Notes: generated from the sequence alone by a model not told the origin. A DNA stretch of 64,000 bases from Sporolactobacillus sp. THM7-7 (GCF_004153225.1 NZ_SEMB01000010.1:36539-100538), one strand, 5' to 3'. Shown: positions 36,368 through 45,812, counted from the first letter of the stretch. A program made the numbers and translations.

Positions 36368-36625
36368 ATAACAAGGCGGGGATCGGTTGTATTGTAGTGA
36401 TACAACAGTGTGGAAGATGTACTTCCTTGCCTTATTTATCGCCTTAATCGTGAACATTTCACAGACCCCGAATAAGGAACTGTGAGATTCCGATTAATCT
36501 TTTGTTTTCCTTCAGTGATTACAGCCTTGCCTTTCACTGACGGATAAAATTTTTCATCCTCCTTCAGTTGAAAGCTTACTCTTGTTCCCCAAGAATAAAG
36601 CTTTCTTTTTTCTTTTTTCTTTTTT
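36368..36625 (+). ncRNA. Structured non-coding RNA, family not recognised
   Basis: Starts just after the promoter at 36334-36362 and ends at a strong terminator, GAAAGCTT/AAGCTTTC (36570-36605) with an inner CTTG/CAAG stem and a pyrimidine tail of T runs. No frame is open with an RBS. Helices: AAGGC/GCCTT (36373/36429) enclosing GTTGTAT/ATACAAC (36386/36400) and GGAAG/CTTCC (36412/36422); TTAATCG/CGATTAA (36444/36491) enclosing TTTCACAG/CTGTGAGA (36457/36480, one G-U); TCAGTG/CACTGA (36512/36535), which competes with ACTGA/TCAGT (36536/36564) around GGAT/ATCC. yneF downstream has its own promoter. It does not resemble 6S RNA, SRP RNA, tmRNA, RNase P RNA, T-box or the riboswitch classes I know. 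Confidence 0.65.
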
Positions 36626-36721
36626 GAAGAGTTTCAGACAGCCGGACAGGCGCCTTTCGGCGATAGATTTTCACCTTCTTCGATTTTAATTATAAAAATG
36701 TTTGATTTCCGTCAGCCCAAG

Positions 36722-36751
36722 GTTGACCATGTTTTACGTGATAGTGTACAC
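36722..36751 (+). promoter_or_regulatory. Probable promoter of yneF
   Basis: TTGACC (about 36722-36727), an 18-base spacer and TACACT, about 40 bases ahead of yneF. It shows that yneF does not depend on read-through from the RNA gene. Confidence 0.6.
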
Positions 36752-36789
36752 TGAAAACTGGATATTTCAGACAAGGAGGAAACAGGCAC

Positions 36790-37005
36790 ATGCTGTGGCT
36801 TTACATATTGGTGGGTGTGCTCTGTCTAGCTGCCGGGATGATACTCGGTTTCTTTATCGCCCGAAAATATATGATGAGTTATTTGAAAAAGAACCCGCCG
36901 ATCAATGAGAAAATGCTGCGCGTGATGATGACCCAAATGGGCCAGCACCCCTCGCAAAAAAAGATTAATCAAATGATGAAAGCTATTAATAATCAAATGA
37001 AATAG
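36790..37005 (+). CDS. yneF: YneF, UPF0154 membrane protein
   Basis: 71 residues. One N-terminal membrane segment ('[25 protein letters not shown]') followed by the conserved '[29 protein letters not shown]' type block of UPF0154 (each piece is visible near-identically in B. subtilis YneF). Function is not established. The RBS AAGGAGGAA precedes the ATG. In B. subtilis the gene follows tkt and sirA; here it follows yneA and an RNA gene. Confidence 0.93.
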   Translation: MLWLYILVGVLCLAAGMILGFFIARKYMMSYLKKNPPINEKMLRVMMTQMGQHPSQKKINQMMKAINNQMK

Positions 37006-37013
37006 TGAATCAC

Positions 37014-37037
37014 AAACCCCTAGTCATAGGGGTTTTT
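37014..37037 (+). terminator. Terminator after yneF
   Basis: AAACCCCTA and TAGGGGTTT form a nine-pair stem with a four-base loop, ending in six T. Confidence 0.88.
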
Positions 37038-37080
37038 TGCATGCGCTGCTTCTGATACAACAGCTATGTAAAATAGGGCT

Positions 37081-37211
37081 GTTGATTTTGATCGATATAT
37101 GAAAAAAGCGACATTCGCGAGACTCCTGCGGGATAAGCGAGCCGGGCGAGACCCCGCAGTGAGGGCCGAGCGATCGCCTGTGGAAAGCGAGTGAATGTCG
37201 TGTTAATCAAC
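37081..37211. repeat. Dispersed intergenic inverted-repeat element, copy B
   Basis: Bounded by GTTGATT (37081-37087) and AATCAAC (37205-37211), with a second pair of arms GCGACATTC and GAATGTCG just inside. The interior contains GACTCCTGCGGGA, GACCCCGCAG (an internal stem CTGCGGG/CCCGCAG), GATCGCC and GGAAAGCGAG. Copy A at 1885-2035 has the same order of blocks. No coding capacity. It sits between yneF and the DUF72 gene, and fills the only long gap there. Confidence 0.75.
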
Positions 37212-37262
37212 AATATCCATTAACAAAGCCTATCATATAAAAGTCGATTAGGAGGGGCAACG

Positions 37263-38102
37263 ATGATATGGATCGGGCTCACCGGATGGGGCGATCATCC
37301 GAGTTTGTACGAATCTGAGGCAAAGGGAACAAAACTGGAACGCTACAGCAGTCATTTTCCGATTGTAGAATGCGACAGTTCTTTTTATGCAATACTACCC
37401 AAAAAAAATTATGTAAACTGGATAAAAGAAACGCCGGATAATTTTCGATTTATCGTGAAAGCGTATCAGGGACTAACCGGTCATCTGCGGGGAAAGTCCT
37501 CTTTTAATAATATTGGCGACATGTTCTCAGCGTTTCGGCAATCCATCGATCCATTGCTGGAGTCCGGGAAGTGCGCCATGGTTCTTTTTCAATACCCGCC
37601 GTGGTTTCACTGTTCCAGGGAAAATATCGATCGTCTTCGGTATACCAGATTAAAAATGAAAGGTATTCCGGTCGCTCTAGAGTTTCGCCATCCAAGCTGG
37701 TTTCAAGAATTGATGAGGCAGAGGACACTTGGGTTTGCCGAAAGAGAAGGATGGATTTATACGGTATGCGACGAACCGCAGACAGAAATCGGTTCCATCC
37801 CGATCGTTCTGGCCGGTTGGGGGGATAAGGTGCTCGTCCGGCTGCACGGCCGGAATATTGCAGGCTGGCTGAATCACGGGCCAAACTGGCGGAAGGTGCG
37901 CTGTCTGTATCGGTACAACCGGAAAGAGCTGGAAGAGTGGAAGGCGCGGCTGATCGATCTGGAGAAAAAAGCGAAAAATGTGTATGTCCTTTTTAATAAT
38001 AATTCGGGCGGGGATGCCGCAGATAACGCCAAACAGATGGTCGGGATGCTTGGTATTCGCTATACGGGGCTTGCACCGAAACAGCTGGGACTTTTCGAAT
38101 AA
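37263..38102 (+). CDS. DUF72 TIM-barrel protein (YunF-like)
   Basis: 279 residues. N-terminal 'IWIGLTGWGDHP' and 'HFPIVECDSSFYAI' and the later 'VALEFRHPSWF' and 'VLFNNNSGGDAADNAKQM' are diagnostic of DUF72, a TIM-barrel family related to xylose isomerase-like endonuclease folds, with no settled function. The RBS AGGAGGGG precedes the ATG. Monocistronic by position; the repeat element lies just upstream. Confidence 0.9.
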   Translation: MIWIGLTGWGDHPSLYESEAKGTKLERYSSHFPIVECDSSFYAILPKKNYVNWIKETPDNFRFIVKAYQGLTGHLRGKSSFNNIGDMFSAFRQSIDPLLESGKCAMVLFQYPPWFHCSRENIDRLRYTRLKMKGIPVALEFRHPSWFQELMRQRTLGFAEREGWIYTVCDEPQTEIGSIPIVLAGWGDKVLVRLHGRNIAGWLNHGPNWRKVRCLYRYNRKELEEWKARLIDLEKKAKNVYVLFNNNSGGDAADNAKQMVGMLGIRYTGLAPKQLGLFE

Positions 38103-38139
38103 TGTCGATCCAATTCGCAAGTCCTTTTTAATACGCTAG

Positions 38140-38173
38140 TTGTCTAGACATATATTCCATATTCCGTTAAAAT
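38140..38173 (+). promoter_or_regulatory. nagA promoter with NagR operator
   Basis: TTGTCTAGACA (38140-38150) has the GTCTAGAC palindrome typical of NagR/DasR-type GntR regulators. It overlaps the -35 TAGACA (38145-38150); the -10 TAAAAT (38168-38173) follows after 17 bases. Confidence 0.75.
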
Positions 38174-38201
38174 AAGAGTATAGAAGGCGAGGGAAAACGA
38201 T

Positions 38202-39392
38202 ATGGCTGTAAAAGTGACAGGATGCGCGATTTATTCAAAACAGGACTGGGTACAGAACGACTGTCTGAAGTACGAAAATGGGAGAATTGTATCAATTGGG
38301 CCAGCGGGGAATGAGAAGAACGAGCGGGTCTACCATTTTCCATCCAATTACAAATGTATTCCGGGAATGATCGATATGCACATTCACGGAGCTGACGGCG
38401 CGGATACGATGGATGCGACTCCCAAAGCACTGAGCACGATCGCGAAGGCGCTGGCGAGAGAAGGAACGACATCGTTTCTGGCGACGACGATCACACAGTC
38501 CAAAGAGGCGATCGAGAAAGCACTCGTTAACGCCGCCGACGTGATTGGTCATCAGGAGCCAGGGGAAGCGGAAATTCTTGGTATTCATCTTGAAGGACCT
38601 TTTATCAATCCGGAAAAAAGAGGGGCTCAGCCTGACGAATACATTATCGACGCTGACGCGAAGTGTTTTGACCGGTGGCAGGCCTTATCGGGAAAGGCCA
38701 TCAAAGAGGTGACGCTGGCTCCCGAGATTAAGGGCGGGCTTGAATTGATCCGCCATCTTGCTGAGCAAGGTGTGGTTGCTTCGATCGGTCACAGCAACGG
38801 TGTGGAAGAAGACGTGAGCCGGGCGATCACCGCGGGCGCCTCCCAGGTTACCCATCTGTACAACGGCATGAGAGGGATGCATCATCGCGAACCGGGCATT
38901 CTCGGCGGAGCACTTTTGCATGATGAGCTGTATACGGAAATGATTGTTGACGGGCGTCACGTCTGCCAGGAAATGGTTCATCTCGCTTATAAGCTGAAGG
39001 GCAGCGACCGTGTCATTCTAATCACGGATGCCATGCGGGCCAAGTGCCTGAAGAACGGGACGTACGATCTGGGCGGCCAGAAAGTCCATGTCCGGGACGG
39101 GCTGGCGGTGCTCTCTTCGGGAACCCTGGCCGGAAGCGTTCTGAAAATGGACGAGGCGATCAAAAATATGCTGACGTTTACGGATGCGACGATTGAGGAT
39201 ATTGTTCAAATGGGTGCCGTTAATCCGGCGCTTCAATGCGGCGTTTTTCATAGGAAAGGGTCGCTTGAAGAAGGAAAAGACGCTGATTTTATCATCCTGG
39301 ACGATAAGAATCGACTGGTCATGACGGTCTGCAGAGGGGTCACCGCTTTTATAAGGAAGACAAGGCGAAGCGGGGCCTCTTGCGCCGACTGA
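38202..39392 (+). CDS. nagA: N-acetylglucosamine-6-phosphate deacetylase
   Basis: 396 residues. Amidohydrolase metal site 'GMIDMHIHGADG', catalytic region 'HLEGPFINPEKRGAQ', 'SIGHSNG', 'THLYNGMRGMHHREPG' and the catalytic aspartate in 'LITDAM'. It removes acetate from GlcNAc-6-P, yielding GlcN-6-P for NagB. The RBS AAGGCGAGGG lies before the ATG. The C-terminal 'RKTRRSGASCAD' is an atypical, basic tail. First gene of nagA-nagB-nagR, about 130 bases ahead of nagB. Confidence 0.96.
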   Translation: MAVKVTGCAIYSKQDWVQNDCLKYENGRIVSIGPAGNEKNERVYHFPSNYKCIPGMIDMHIHGADGADTMDATPKALSTIAKALAREGTTSFLATTITQSKEAIEKALVNAADVIGHQEPGEAEILGIHLEGPFINPEKRGAQPDEYIIDADAKCFDRWQALSGKAIKEVTLAPEIKGGLELIRHLAEQGVVASIGHSNGVEEDVSRAITAGASQVTHLYNGMRGMHHREPGILGGALLHDELYTEMIVDGRHVCQEMVHLAYKLKGSDRVILITDAMRAKCLKNGTYDLGGQKVHVRDGLAVLSSGTLAGSVLKMDEAIKNMLTFTDATIEDIVQMGAVNPALQCGVFHRKGSLEEGKDADFIILDDKNRLVMTVCRGVTAFIRKTRRSGASCAD

Positions 39393-39521
39393 GACTTAGC
39401 AGCAACGCATGGGAAGACGAGCAGCCGAAACGAGTTGCATGACGCATACGACTGCTTAGACGATCGTTCGCTGAATTTTGATACTTCATTCGATATAGTA
39501 TAAAGAAAGGGGTTGCCGATC

Positions 39522-40259
39522 ATGAAGACAATATCGGTAAGCAATGAGAAAGAGATGAGCCGGAAAGCAGCCGAAATAATCATCGCCCTGATCCGGGAAA
39601 ACCCGAATGCGGTGCTTGGCCTGGCAACCGGTGGAACGCCGGAGGGGACTTATCGGGCTCTCGCTCTGGATCATCAAAAGAATAAAACCACTTATCGGAG
39701 CGTCCGTACGGTTAATCTCGATGAATATGTCGGTCTTGACGCGAACGATCCGAACAGTTACCATGCCTACATGGAGGAACATCTTTTCAGGCATATTGAT
39801 ATCCCGCAAGACCAGCATTTTCTGCCGAACGGCAGCGCTGAATCGCTGGAAGCGGAATGCCGGCGCTATGATCGGATGATCGAACGGCTGGGCGGAATAG
39901 ACCTGCAGCTTCTCGGTATCGGGGAAAACGGGCATATTGGATTTAATGAGCCGGGCACGCCTTTTCAAACAGCGACGCACGTTGTGACACTTACCGAGTC
40001 GACGCGCCGCGCGAATGCCCGTTATTTCGAAAATATCGATGAAGTGCCTGCACAGGCGATTACGATGGGCATTAGCACCATTCTGAAAAGCAAAGCGATT
40101 CTCCTGCTTGCTTCAGGGGAGAAAAAGGCAGATGCCGTGAGACGTCTCCTGACAGAGACACAGAATACGGATTTTCCCGCATCAAGCCTCATCGCTCATC
40201 CAAATGTTACAGTGATTGCCGACCGGGAAGCGATGTCCCGCGTTCATCTGTATCAATAA
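39522..40259 (+). CDS. nagB: Glucosamine-6-phosphate deaminase
   Basis: 245 residues; converts glucosamine-6-phosphate to fructose-6-phosphate and ammonia. Signatures are 'LGLATGGTPEGTYRAL', 'TVNLDEYVGL', 'NSYHAYMEEHLF', 'GIGENGHIGFNEPG' and 'TMGISTIL'. ATG 39522 is nine bases after AAAGGGG; the TTG at 39513 directly abuts it. A -10-like TATAGTATAAA lies in the gap before it, so a secondary promoter is possible. Confidence 0.97.
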   Translation: MKTISVSNEKEMSRKAAEIIIALIRENPNAVLGLATGGTPEGTYRALALDHQKNKTTYRSVRTVNLDEYVGLDANDPNSYHAYMEEHLFRHIDIPQDQHFLPNGSAESLEAECRRYDRMIERLGGIDLQLLGIGENGHIGFNEPGTPFQTATHVVTLTESTRRANARYFENIDEVPAQAITMGISTILKSKAILLLASGEKKADAVRRLLTETQNTDFPASSLIAHPNVTVIADREAMSRVHLYQ

Positions 40260-40296
40260 GAATAAGGTGTTCAGTTTTCACGAAAGGAACTTGTGT

Positions 40297-41025
40297 ATGA
40301 TCGACCCACAGTCACCGGTGCCCATCTATTATCAGATTGAGAAATATATTCAAGAATTAATCGAACATAAAAATCTGAAACCCGGAGATCGTATTCCATC
40401 GGAAAGGGAGTTCACCGAGCAGTTTCATGTCTCGCGGATGACGGTACGGCAGGCCGTAATGAATTTAGTGAATGCGGGTGTTCTTGTCCGTTTGAAAGGG
40501 AAAGGCACATTCGTGTCCGGTCAGAAGAAAATTGAGAAGGCACTGAAAGGGTTAAACGGATTCACGGAGGACATGATCCGGCGGGGGATGAAACCGGGCA
40601 GTCGGATGCTGGATTTTAGAAAAACGATCCCGGAACGAAAAATTGCCGGGCGCCTGAATCTGTCCGAAGGCGAGGAGGTCTTTGCCGTTAAAAGGACGCG
40701 CTTCGCGGATGATCGGCCGATGGCGATTGAGACGACGTACATCCCGGTTTATCTAGTTCCCCGAATGACGCAGGAAGCGGCCAATCGTTCTTTGTATGAA
40801 TATATGGAAAAGGTGTCGGGGCTGACCATTGACTACGCGGACCAATCGATCGAAGCGTCACTTGTATCGGAAACGGAAGCGCGCCTGCTCGATGTTCCGG
40901 AGGGATCGCCGGTATTGCTGATCGAACGCTGCGCATACCTTGCCGGTGGGCATCCCGCTGAATTGACGAAGTCTCTTTATCGGGCGGATCGGTATAAATT
41001 TTTCATCCAATTGCCCGCGAAGTGA
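40297..41025 (+). CDS. nagR: GntR/HutC-family repressor NagR
   Basis: 242 residues. Winged helix 'LKPGDRIPSEREFTEQFHVSRMTVRQAVMNLV' type domain followed by a UTRA effector domain ('GFTEDMIRRGMKPGS', 'ERCAYLAGG'). Close to B. subtilis NagR (YvoA), which binds GlcN-6-P or GlcNAc-6-P and releases nagAB and nagP operators. ATG 40297 has AAAGGA nine bases upstream; the longer frame overlaps nagB and is rejected. Likely target: the palindrome ahead of nagA. Confidence 0.94.
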   Translation: MIDPQSPVPIYYQIEKYIQELIEHKNLKPGDRIPSEREFTEQFHVSRMTVRQAVMNLVNAGVLVRLKGKGTFVSGQKKIEKALKGLNGFTEDMIRRGMKPGSRMLDFRKTIPERKIAGRLNLSEGEEVFAVKRTRFADDRPMAIETTYIPVYLVPRMTQEAANRSLYEYMEKVSGLTIDYADQSIEASLVSETEARLLDVPEGSPVLLIERCAYLAGGHPAELTKSLYRADRYKFFIQLPAK

Positions 41026-41071
41026 GGGCGTTCTTTCTGATAAGCCCTGTTTGCTAATGAGGTTCTTATCG

Positions 41072-41138
41072 ATAAGAAAAACTTATGACATTAAATAATA
41101 GATTAAAAATTTACTTATTTCATTGAATCCTTTATGAT
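41072..41138 (+). promoter_or_regulatory. Aconitase promoter with CcpC-type operator
   Basis: ATAA-N7-TTAT (41072-41086) is the dyad bound by CcpC at citB and citZ of B. subtilis. The -10 TATGAT is at 41133-41138 with TTTACT at 17 bases; with a start site near 41145 the dyad is centred at about -66 and a TTAT half-site lies near -27, the same spacing as in B. subtilis citB. Confidence 0.78.
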
Positions 41139-41188
41139 AGACATATATAGAGAATGACAGTTTGTCATTTAAAGGAGTGGGTGAATGC

Positions 41189-43927
41189 ATGGCAACAGTG
41201 ACTGAGAAAAAGGCGTCTCATAAAGATTTCTTCCATGCTAGGGACACGTTTACCAGCAGCGGGAAAGACTACCGTTATTACAAATTGGAGGCTTTGAACC
41301 GCTTTGGGGATATCGGAAGGCTTCCCTATTCCATAAAAGTATTATTGGAAGCGGTTTTACGGCAATGCGACGGTCACGTTATTAAGAAAGAACACGTTGA
41401 AAATCTGGCAAAGTGGGGAACGGAGGAACTCGACAAATCGATTGATGTTCCGTTTAACCCGTCACGCATTATCCTGCAAGATTTTACCGGAGTTCCGGCA
41501 GTCGTCGATCTGGCGTCGCTGAGAAAGGCGATGGCCGACATTGGCGGCGACCCCGAAAAGATTAATCCGGAGAAACCGGTCGATTTGGTTGTCGACCACT
41601 CAGTTCAGGTCGATCGCTTCGGAACCGGAGATGCATTGATGTTTAATATGGAACGCGAATTTGAACGGAACGGAGAACGCTATAAGTTTCTGAAGTGGGC
41701 TCAGAAATCGTTTGAAAATTTCCGCGCCGTTCCGCCAGCTACGGGCATTGTCCATCAGGTGAACCTGGAGTACCTGGCTTCAGTCGTCCATACGTCAGAA
41801 GATAATGACGGTGAGAGGCTCGCTTTCCCCGACACGCTCGTCGGTACCGACTCGCATACGACCATGATTAACGGTCTCGGTGTTCTCGGCTGGGGCGTCG
41901 GCGGGATTGAGGCCGAAGCAGGCATGCTTGGCCAGCCATCCTATTTTCCGGTACCGGATGTGATCGGTGTTCGGATTACCGGAAGCCTGAAAGACGGGAC
42001 AACCGCGACGGATCTCGCGCTCAAGGTGACGCAGCTTTTGCGTGAGGAAAAAGTGGTCGGAAAGTTTGTGGAGTTTTTCGGTCCCAGCCTCTCTCACATG
42101 GCACTGGCCGACCGGGCAACGATCTCTAACATGTCTCCGGAGAACGGGGCGACCGCGACATTCTTCCCGGTCGATCAAGTGACGCTCGATTATTTGCGGC
42201 TGACCGGCCGGTCGACAGAACAGGTTCAGCTCGTTGAAGATTACTGCAAGGCGAATGGCCTGTTCTATACGCCGGAAGCTCAGGACCCGAGATTCACAAA
42301 GGTGCTCGAATTGAATCTTTCGGAAGTCGAACCGTCGGTTGCAGGGCCGAAACGCCCTCAGGACCGCATTCAGCTGTCGGCTTTGAAAAATGAATTTGAA
42401 GCATCGCTGACGCGGGAAGCTGGAAACCATGGATTTGGCTTCGGTTCTAGTGAAATCCATAAGAAAGCGACCGTCGAACACGCCGACGGAAGAAAAACGG
42501 AAATGAAAACCGGAGCGGTTGTCATCGCGGCGATCACGAGCTGTACGAACACGAGCAACCCGAGCGTCATGATCGGCGCCGGTCTTGTCGCCAAGAAGGC
42601 GGTCGAGAAGGGACTCACGGTACCAAGCTATGTGAAGACCAGTCTGGCCCCGGGCTCGAAAGTCGTTACGGATTATCTGAAAGATGCCGGACTGACCCCT
42701 TACCTTGAACAACTCGGCTTTAACCTAGTTGGCTACGGCTGCACGACCTGTATCGGCAACTCGGGGCCGCTTCCTGAAGAAGTCGAAAAGGCGATTACAG
42801 GCAGTGATCTGACCGTTGCCTCCGTTCTGTCGGGCAACCGCAATTTTGAAGGCCGGATTCATCCACTCGTTCGTGCGAACTATCTGGCGTCGCCGCCGCT
42901 CGTTGTCGCCTTCGCCCTCGCGGGTTCGGTGGACTTTGATATGCTTCGCGATTCATTTGGAAAAGATAAGAATGGAAATGATGTATATTTTAAAGACATC
43001 TGGCCGACGAACAGGGAAATCGAAGAAGTGATGAGCCGGACCGTCAGCCCGGAAAAATTCAAAAAAGAATACGCTCGGGTGTTTTCAGAAAATGAGCGCT
43101 GGAACGCTATTCAGACGAGCGAAGGCAAACTGTATGAATGGGATGAAGATTCGACCTATATCCAGAATCCCCCGTTTTTTGAACATCTCTCGGCTGAGCT
43201 GAACGAAATCAAGCCGCTGAAGAATCTGAGAGTCATCGGGAAATTTGGCGATTCCGTTACGACCGATCATATATCCCCGGCGGGCGCGATTGCACAAAAA
43301 AGTCCGGCGGGCCAGTATCTGCTCGGAAAAGGCGTCAAGCGGTATGATTTTAACTCTTATGGTTCCCGGCGCGGCAATCACGAAGTCATGATGCGCGGAA
43401 CCTTTGCCAACGTGCGGATTCGCAATCAGATTGCCCCCGGTACGGAAGGCGGCTATACGACGTACTGGCCGACGGGCGAAGTTATGCCAATTTACGACGC
43501 GGCGATGAAGTACAGGCAAAGTGGCACCGACTTGGTTGTCCTGGCGGGCAATGATTACGGCATGGGCAGCTCCCGGGACTGGGCGGCCAAAGGAACCAAT
43601 CTGCTTGGGATTAAAGCGGTGATTGCCCAAAGCTACGAACGGATTCACCGAAGCAATCTGGTGATGATGGGCGTTTTGCCCCTCCAATTCAAAAAAGACG
43701 AGAGTGCCGATTCGCTCGGGCTGACCGGCAAAGAAGCCATCAGTATCATCCTGAATAAGTCGGTGAAACCGGGCCAGACGCTTCAGGCTAAAGCCGTGTC
43801 CGAAGACGGCAAAGAGACGCCGTTCGAAGTTGTTGTCCGTTTCGATAGCGAAGTCGAAATCGAGTATTACCGTAACGGCGGTATTCTTCAGACCGTGCTG
43901 CGCCGCAAACTGAACGAAAAAGCATAA
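41189..43927 (+). CDS. acnA: Aconitate hydratase A (AcnA/CitB)
   Basis: 912 residues, close to the 909 of B. subtilis CitB. The [4Fe-4S] ligands are C452 ('SCTNTSNPS') and C518 and C521 ('[13 protein letters not shown]'); the swivel domain has '[14 protein letters not shown]' with the catalytic serine region 'ASCEDWAAKG'-like motif. It interconverts citrate and isocitrate and, without its cluster, acts as an RNA-binding IRP in Bacillus. GGAG lies 12 bases before ATG 41189. Expression probably responds to citrate through CcpC. Confidence 0.97.
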   Translation: MATVTEKKASHKDFFHARDTFTSSGKDYRYYKLEALNRFGDIGRLPYSIKVLLEAVLRQCDGHVIKKEHVENLAKWGTEELDKSIDVPFNPSRIILQDFTGVPAVVDLASLRKAMADIGGDPEKINPEKPVDLVVDHSVQVDRFGTGDALMFNMEREFERNGERYKFLKWAQKSFENFRAVPPATGIVHQVNLEYLASVVHTSEDNDGERLAFPDTLVGTDSHTTMINGLGVLGWGVGGIEAEAGMLGQPSYFPVPDVIGVRITGSLKDGTTATDLALKVTQLLREEKVVGKFVEFFGPSLSHMALADRATISNMSPENGATATFFPVDQVTLDYLRLTGRSTEQVQLVEDYCKANGLFYTPEAQDPRFTKVLELNLSEVEPSVAGPKRPQDRIQLSALKNEFEASLTREAGNHGFGFGSSEIHKKATVEHADGRKTEMKTGAVVIAAITSCTNTSNPSVMIGAGLVAKKAVEKGLTVPSYVKTSLAPGSKVVTDYLKDAGLTPYLEQLGFNLVGYGCTTCIGNSGPLPEEVEKAITGSDLTVASVLSGNRNFEGRIHPLVRANYLASPPLVVAFALAGSVDFDMLRDSFGKDKNGNDVYFKDIWPTNREIEEVMSRTVSPEKFKKEYARVFSENERWNAIQTSEGKLYEWDEDSTYIQNPPFFEHLSAELNEIKPLKNLRVIGKFGDSVTTDHISPAGAIAQKSPAGQYLLGKGVKRYDFNSYGSRRGNHEVMMRGTFANVRIRNQIAPGTEGGYTTYWPTGEVMPIYDAAMKYRQSGTDLVVLAGNDYGMGSSRDWAAKGTNLLGIKAVIAQSYERIHRSNLVMMGVLPLQFKKDESADSLGLTGKEAISIILNKSVKPGQTLQAKAVSEDGKETPFEVVVRFDSEVEIEYYRNGGILQTVLRRKLNEKA

Positions 43928-44140
43928 ACTTTTTTGTTTCTGGTGTATATTTTGTATTCAGGCGGGCATAATACAAGCGAAGGAGATAAAACAGTGCCTT
44001 CAAATTTTCGGATGATGGTATGGAGGAGAGGATTCCATTGGATAAGGCCGACTTTGACGATGTATCCCTTAGTTCTTTGTAAAAAGAAGCTCTGATCCAT
44101 CTGAATTCGGAATGACTGAACAAGCTGTTGTTGTCTTCTT
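43928..44140. other. Gap after acnA: no confident gene
   Basis: A GTG frame at 43994-44095 (33 codons, MPSNFRMMVWRR start) follows AAGGAG, and an overlapping frame ending at 44084 reads DKADFDDVSLSSL after GGAGGAGAGG. Either may be a micro-ORF or the tail of a lost gene. I cannot support a product. Confidence 0.3.
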
Positions 44141-44185
44141 CAAAAAAGAGGCTGTCCTCATAAAAGGGCAGTCTCTTTCGTTTTA
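44141..44185. terminator. Bidirectional terminator between acnA and the M20 peptidase
   Basis: AAAGAGGCTGTCC (about 44145-44157) pairs with GGGCAGTCTCTTT (44166-44178), flanked by A6 on the left and T-rich sequence on the right. Confidence 0.85.
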
Positions 44186-44228
44186 GTGCACCCGGCATAG
44201 GGATTTCATTGCCGAGGCAGGTTAAAAA

Positions 44229-45602
44229 TTAATGCATGTGTTCCGGGAGGTGATGCAGGAAGCTGACGAGCGCTTGCAAGCCGCGGTCGAAATTGACGAG
44301 ATGAAAATGTTCATTCGGCGCATGGAAATTTTCGCTGTCCAGACCGAAACCCATAAGAATCGGTGCGACGCCGAGTTTATTATGGAATGTATTTACGATC
44401 GGTACCGAGCCTCCCTGACGGGAAAGAATCGGCTGAACCCGGTAAGCCTCTTCCAATGCCTGATAAGCGGCTTTCAGCGCCGGGTGATCAGCCGGCATGA
44501 TGAACGGTTCTGCGTGATCCATCAGCCGAAAGTCCAGTTTGACACCGGCGGGCAAATGTTTTTGAAAATGTATGTTCAACAGCGCGCCGATTTCCGCCGG
44601 GTCCTGATCCGGAACAAGCCGGCAGGTTATTTTCGCAGTGGCTGTCGAAGGAATGACTGTTTTTAAACCTTCGCCTTCAAATCCGCCGAAAACGCCGTTC
44701 AGTTCGAGTGTCGGCCGCGCCCAGATACGTGCCATCGTCGAATAACCAGCTTCGCCATAAAGGGCATCCACGTCGAGCTCCTTTTTTAAGGCGTTGTCAT
44801 CGGAAAGTTTGTCACAAATGGCTTTCTCATCATCGCTCAGCGGCCGGACCCGATCATAAAATCCGGCGACGGTGACCCGTCCTTTTCTGTCATGCAGCGT
44901 AGCGAGCAGTTCGACAATCGCGTGCAGCGGATTCTGAACGGCCCCGCCATATACACCGGAATGCAAATCGCCTTTCGGTCCACGAAGTCGTACTTCAAGT
45001 CCGCATAAGCCGCGCAGGCCGTAGCAAACCGCCGGCTGATCAAGTCCGATCATCGTCGTGTCGGAAACGAGCAGAACGTCGGCTTTTAACAGATCAAGAT
45101 GCTTGTCCACGAAATCATCGAGATGCGGGCTGCCGATTTCTTCTTCCCCTTCGAAGCAGAACTTGATGTTTACCGGAAGGTCGCCGTGAACGGCCAAAAT
45201 CGATTCGGCCATTTTGGCAAGCATGAAAACTTGTCCCTTGTCGTCGCTCGTTCCCCGGCCGTAGATGATATCATCTTTAATGACCGGCTGGAACGGGTCG
45301 GTTGCCCATTGGTCAATCGGATCGACCGGCTGCACGTCATAGTGACCGTAGCACAGTACGGTTGGTTTCCCCTTAGCTTTCAGAAAGTCTCCATAAACAA
45401 CCGGATGGCCGGCGGTTTCAAAAATCCGGACGTGTTCGAACCCGCCATTTTTCAAATCATTTGCGAGCCACGCTGCCGCCTGACGTACCTCGGGCTTATG
45501 CGACGAGTCGGAACTGATGCTCGGAATCGAGAGAAATTCTTTCACTTGCTCGAGATAACGTGTCCGATTTTTCTTTAGATAATCGCCTATTGTTTTATCC
45601 AT
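44229..45602 (-). CDS. M20-family metallodipeptidase (CNDP/PepV-like)
   Basis: 457 residues. Dinuclear zinc motifs are intact: 'GHYDVQPVDP', 'GRGTSDDKGQ' and the catalytic glutamate in 'EGEEEIGSP', followed by the dimerisation domain with 'DLHSGVYGGAVQNPLHA'. This branch cleaves dipeptides in the cytoplasm. ATG 45602 (MDKTIGDYL) follows AGGGAGG; the upstream in-frame start at 45644 has no RBS. Single gene, with the terminator shared with acnA. Confidence 0.92.
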   Translation of the reverse strand: MDKTIGDYLKKNRTRYLEQVKEFLSIPSISSDSSHKPEVRQAAAWLANDLKNGGFEHVRIFETAGHPVVYGDFLKAKGKPTVLCYGHYDVQPVDPIDQWATDPFQPVIKDDIIYGRGTSDDKGQVFMLAKMAESILAVHGDLPVNIKFCFEGEEEIGSPHLDDFVDKHLDLLKADVLLVSDTTMIGLDQPAVCYGLRGLCGLEVRLRGPKGDLHSGVYGGAVQNPLHAIVELLATLHDRKGRVTVAGFYDRVRPLSDDEKAICDKLSDDNALKKELDVDALYGEAGYSTMARIWARPTLELNGVFGGFEGEGLKTVIPSTATAKITCRLVPDQDPAEIGALLNIHFQKHLPAGVKLDFRLMDHAEPFIMPADHPALKAAYQALEEAYRVQPILSRQGGSVPIVNTFHNKLGVAPILMGFGLDSENFHAPNEHFHLVNFDRGLQALVSFLHHLPEHMH

Positions 45603-45783
45603 GAAAATTCCTCCCTTTAAGGACTCCTTTATTGTAACAGTCATTGGCCATTTTTTCCCAAAAGTCTATAAAAAAAACGGACCGTTGGCTGCCAAAATTC
45701 TCTTTCGAAAAGGTTTAAGAGTTAAAATGAGGGGGAAAATAAAAATATATAGAAAACTTCACACACTTTTCAAATAAAAGCGG

Positions 45784-45812
45784 TTACATTGGTTAATATG
45801 AAAGTGTAGAAT
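45784..45812 (+). promoter_or_regulatory. Promoter of the FbpB-like gene
   Basis: TTACAT (45784-45789), 17 bases, TAGAAT (45807-45812). No clear Fur box is seen beside it. Confidence 0.6.

Noticed and set aside
36368-36625. 6S RNA as the identity of the structured RNA
   Set aside because: 6S RNA needs its 5' and 3' ends paired around a large central bulge. Here the ends do not pair in a consistent order and the terminator is an independent hairpin.
41795-42712. 305-codon minus-strand frame opposite aconitase
   Set aside because: Antisense shadow of acnA without RBS or similarity.
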